From an uncultured Faecalibacterium sp. (GTDB lineage: Bacteria > Bacillota > Clostridia > Oscillospirales > Ruminococcaceae): DNA of 40,147 nt. The stretch lies in NCBI GenBank assembly GCA_934525325.1, contig CAKSZE010000011.1, positions 1 through 40,147 on the forward strand, written 5' to 3'. Below are positions 39,073 to 40,147 of this stretch, piece by piece. Each line of letters starts with the position of its first letter. The first letter of the stretch is position 1. The notes under the pieces were generated by a model that did no database searches, was not told the origin of the DNA, and saw only the letters and a list, made by a program, of their open reading frames with translations. The position numbers and the translations under genes were made by a program.

Positions 39073-39900
39073 ATGAAACGCAGAACCTTTATTTCTCTGA
39101 TGGGCGTTATGGCTGCCGCCGGTGTGCTGTCCATGACCGGCTGCTCCGACAAGACCGCTGCCTCCAGCACCGCCGGTCCCGCACCGCTGAATAAGCTGGA
39201 CAGCATCCAGAAGAGCGGCAAGCTGGTGGTGGCGCTGGAGGGTGCATGGCAGCCGTGGAGCTACCACGATTCCTCCGACACGCTGGTGGGCTACGACGTG
39301 GAGGTATCCCGCGCCATTGCCGAAAAGCTGGGCGTGGAGCCGGAGTATGTGGAGAGCGACTGGGACAGCCTGTTTGCCGGTCTGGACGCAGGCCGCTACG
39401 ACATGGTGTGCAACGGCGTGGAAGTGACCGAGGAGCGCGCCAAGACCTACGATTTCACCACCCCCTACGGCTACATCCACACCGCACTGGCTGTGCGCAA
39501 GGATAACGAGGACATCCACAGCTTTGAGGACCTGAAGGGCAAGACCACCGCCAACAGTCTGGCTTCCACCTACATGGAGCTGGCCGAAAGCTACGGCGCT
39601 ACCGTGCAGGGCATCGACACGCTGGAGGAGACCATCCAGCTGCTGACCGCAGGCCGCATTGACGCCACCCTGAACGCGGACGTTTCCTTCTACGACTACC
39701 TGAACGTCCACCCGGAGGCAGATTTCAAGCTGGTGGCACAGACCGCCGAAGCCTCCCATGTGGCTATCCCGGTGCTCAAGAGCGAGGACACCGCCTATCT
39801 GGACGCGCTGAACGCCGCCATTGAAGAACTGCGTGCCGACGGCACCTTAAAGACCCTAAGCGAAAAGTACTTCGGACAGGATATTTCCTCTGAAAACTAA
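39073..39900 (+). CDS. Amino-acid ABC transporter substrate-binding lipoprotein
   Basis: A 275-residue family-3 binding protein. The signal MKRRTFISLMGVMAAAGVLS leads to the lipobox MTGC (Cys24). The mature part begins LDSIQKSGKLVVALEGAWQP with WSYHD and GYDVEVSRAIAEKLG; NGVEVTEERAKTYDFTTPY is the ligand-binding region typical of this family. The aromatic-rich start (WQPWSYHD) is reminiscent of cystine- or arginine-type receptors, but no specific ligand can be assigned. The start ATG has AAAGGA about 10 nt upstream. A terminator follows. Confidence 0.92.
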   Translation: MKRRTFISLMGVMAAAGVLSMTGCSDKTAASSTAGPAPLNKLDSIQKSGKLVVALEGAWQPWSYHDSSDTLVGYDVEVSRAIAEKLGVEPEYVESDWDSLFAGLDAGRYDMVCNGVEVTEERAKTYDFTTPYGYIHTALAVRKDNEDIHSFEDLKGKTTANSLASTYMELAESYGATVQGIDTLEETIQLLTAGRIDATLNADVSFYDYLNVHPEADFKLVAQTAEASHVAIPVLKSEDTAYLDALNAAIEELRADGTLKTLSEKYFGQDISSEN

Positions 39901-39919
39901 GCTTTATATGCAACCTTGC

Positions 39920-39952
39920 ACCGCTGTGGAAAACCCGCAGCGGTATTTTTTT
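39920..39952 (+). terminator. Terminator of the second amino-acid ABC operon
   Basis: ACCGCTGTGG with CCCGCAGCGGT (one extra base) is followed by ATTTTTTT. Confidence 0.82.
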
Positions 39953-39963
39953 GCGTTCGTCTA

Positions 39964-39992
39964 TTGACTTATGCAATATTATATGCTATATA
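39964..39992 (+). promoter_or_regulatory. Promoter of the PadR-type regulator gene
   Basis: TTGACT (39964-39969), 17 bases, TATATA (39987-39992). It overlaps the palindrome below. Confidence 0.75.
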
Positions 39993-39997
39993 ATATT
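39975..39997. promoter_or_regulatory. Perfect 10-bp inverted repeat, candidate PadR operator
   Basis: AATATTATAT-GCT-ATATAATATT covers the spacer and -10 box of the promoter. AT-rich long palindromes are usual PadR targets; autorepression is inferred from position. Confidence 0.6.
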
Positions 39998-40034
39998 ATA
40001 GAAACACATCATACCGAAAGGAGGCTGTTCCCAC

Positions 40035-40147
40035 ATGAGTTTTCCCATCAGTGCCGCGCTGCTGGATGCTATTGTGCTGTCCGTGGTGGCGCAGGAGCCG
40101 GAAGGTACCTACGGCTACAAGATCACCCAACAGGTCACCCACACGCT
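40035..40147 (+). CDS. PadR-family transcriptional regulator, N-terminal fragment
   Basis: Only the first 37 codons are in the window; the gene runs off the right edge. MSFPISAALLDAIVLSVVAQ followed by EPEGTYGYKITQQVTHT matches the first helix and the xTYGYxI motif of the PadR winged helix. These small regulators often control an adjacent membrane-protein or transporter gene. AAAGGAGG about 13 nt before the ATG and a promoter overlapped by a palindrome support it being real. Its targets are beyond the window. Confidence 0.9.
   Translation, partial: MSFPISAALLDAIVLSVVAQEPEGTYGYKITQQVTHT

Overview
The window reads as chromosomal DNA of a GC-rich, low-redundancy gut Firmicute, most likely Faecalibacterium or a close Oscillospiraceae relative. 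This is an inference from several features together: T-box leaders controlling amino-acid operons, acetyl-type MetA, solute-binding lipoproteins with Ser/Ala-rich linkers (SSAASS type), strong AGGAGG ribosome sites, and a dispersed palindromic intergenic repeat present three times. I saw no phage, insertion sequence, CRISPR array, tRNA or rRNA gene.

Layout. 1-7.4 kb, all on the minus strand: the N-terminus of an NSS-type sodium symporter, a DUF1846 protein, a GPH-type sugar transporter, and a fructose operon (DeoR regulator, FruK, FruA) with a promoter overlapped by three 10-bp repeats. 7.5-12.9 kb: a C69 dipeptidase, an orphan TauA-like binding lipoprotein, and divergently a Crp/Fnr regulator, a membrane-anchored GT2 and a flavin reductase. 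12.9-18.4 kb (minus): a methionine operon, metQ-metN-metI-metY-metA, behind a Met T-box (specifier ATG). 18.4-18.75 kb: a compact locus with a 20-residue peptide gene and a convergent promoter, described below. 18.8-23.6 kb (plus): a split ThrE-type exporter, a nitroreductase, and a polar amino-acid ABC transporter. 23.7-28.9 kb (minus): leuA-leuC-leuD-leuB behind a Leu T-box (specifier CTG). 29.1-31.9 kb (plus): ftsH and a secreted protein of unknown function. 31.9-37.2 kb (minus): a second O-acetylhomoserine sulfhydrylase behind a Cys/Met-rich leader peptide, an UMF1-type MFS transporter with a zinc-dependent phospholipase C-like protein, and gpsA. 37.4-40.1 kb (plus): a second amino-acid ABC operon and the start of a PadR regulator with a palindromic operator.

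How the parts work together. Much of the window handles sulfur and branched-chain amino acids: methionine uptake (MetQNI), homoserine activation with acetyl-CoA (MetA carrying Glu111), two sulfhydrylases, the complete leucine branch, two polar amino-acid importers and an amino-acid exporter. Control is mostly at the RNA level: two T-boxes, one probable peptide attenuator and several intercistronic hairpins.

The least conventional locus is 18423-18747. A minus-strand mRNA there has a 5'-terminal hairpin, a Shine-Dalgarno site buried in a 9-bp stem, and a 20-residue hydrophobic/basic peptide. It converges on a strong plus-strand promoter with no ORF, and the two share a bidirectional terminator. 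This is the architecture of a type I toxin-antitoxin or a similar RNA-controlled small-protein unit. The family is not one I recognise, and the function is inference.
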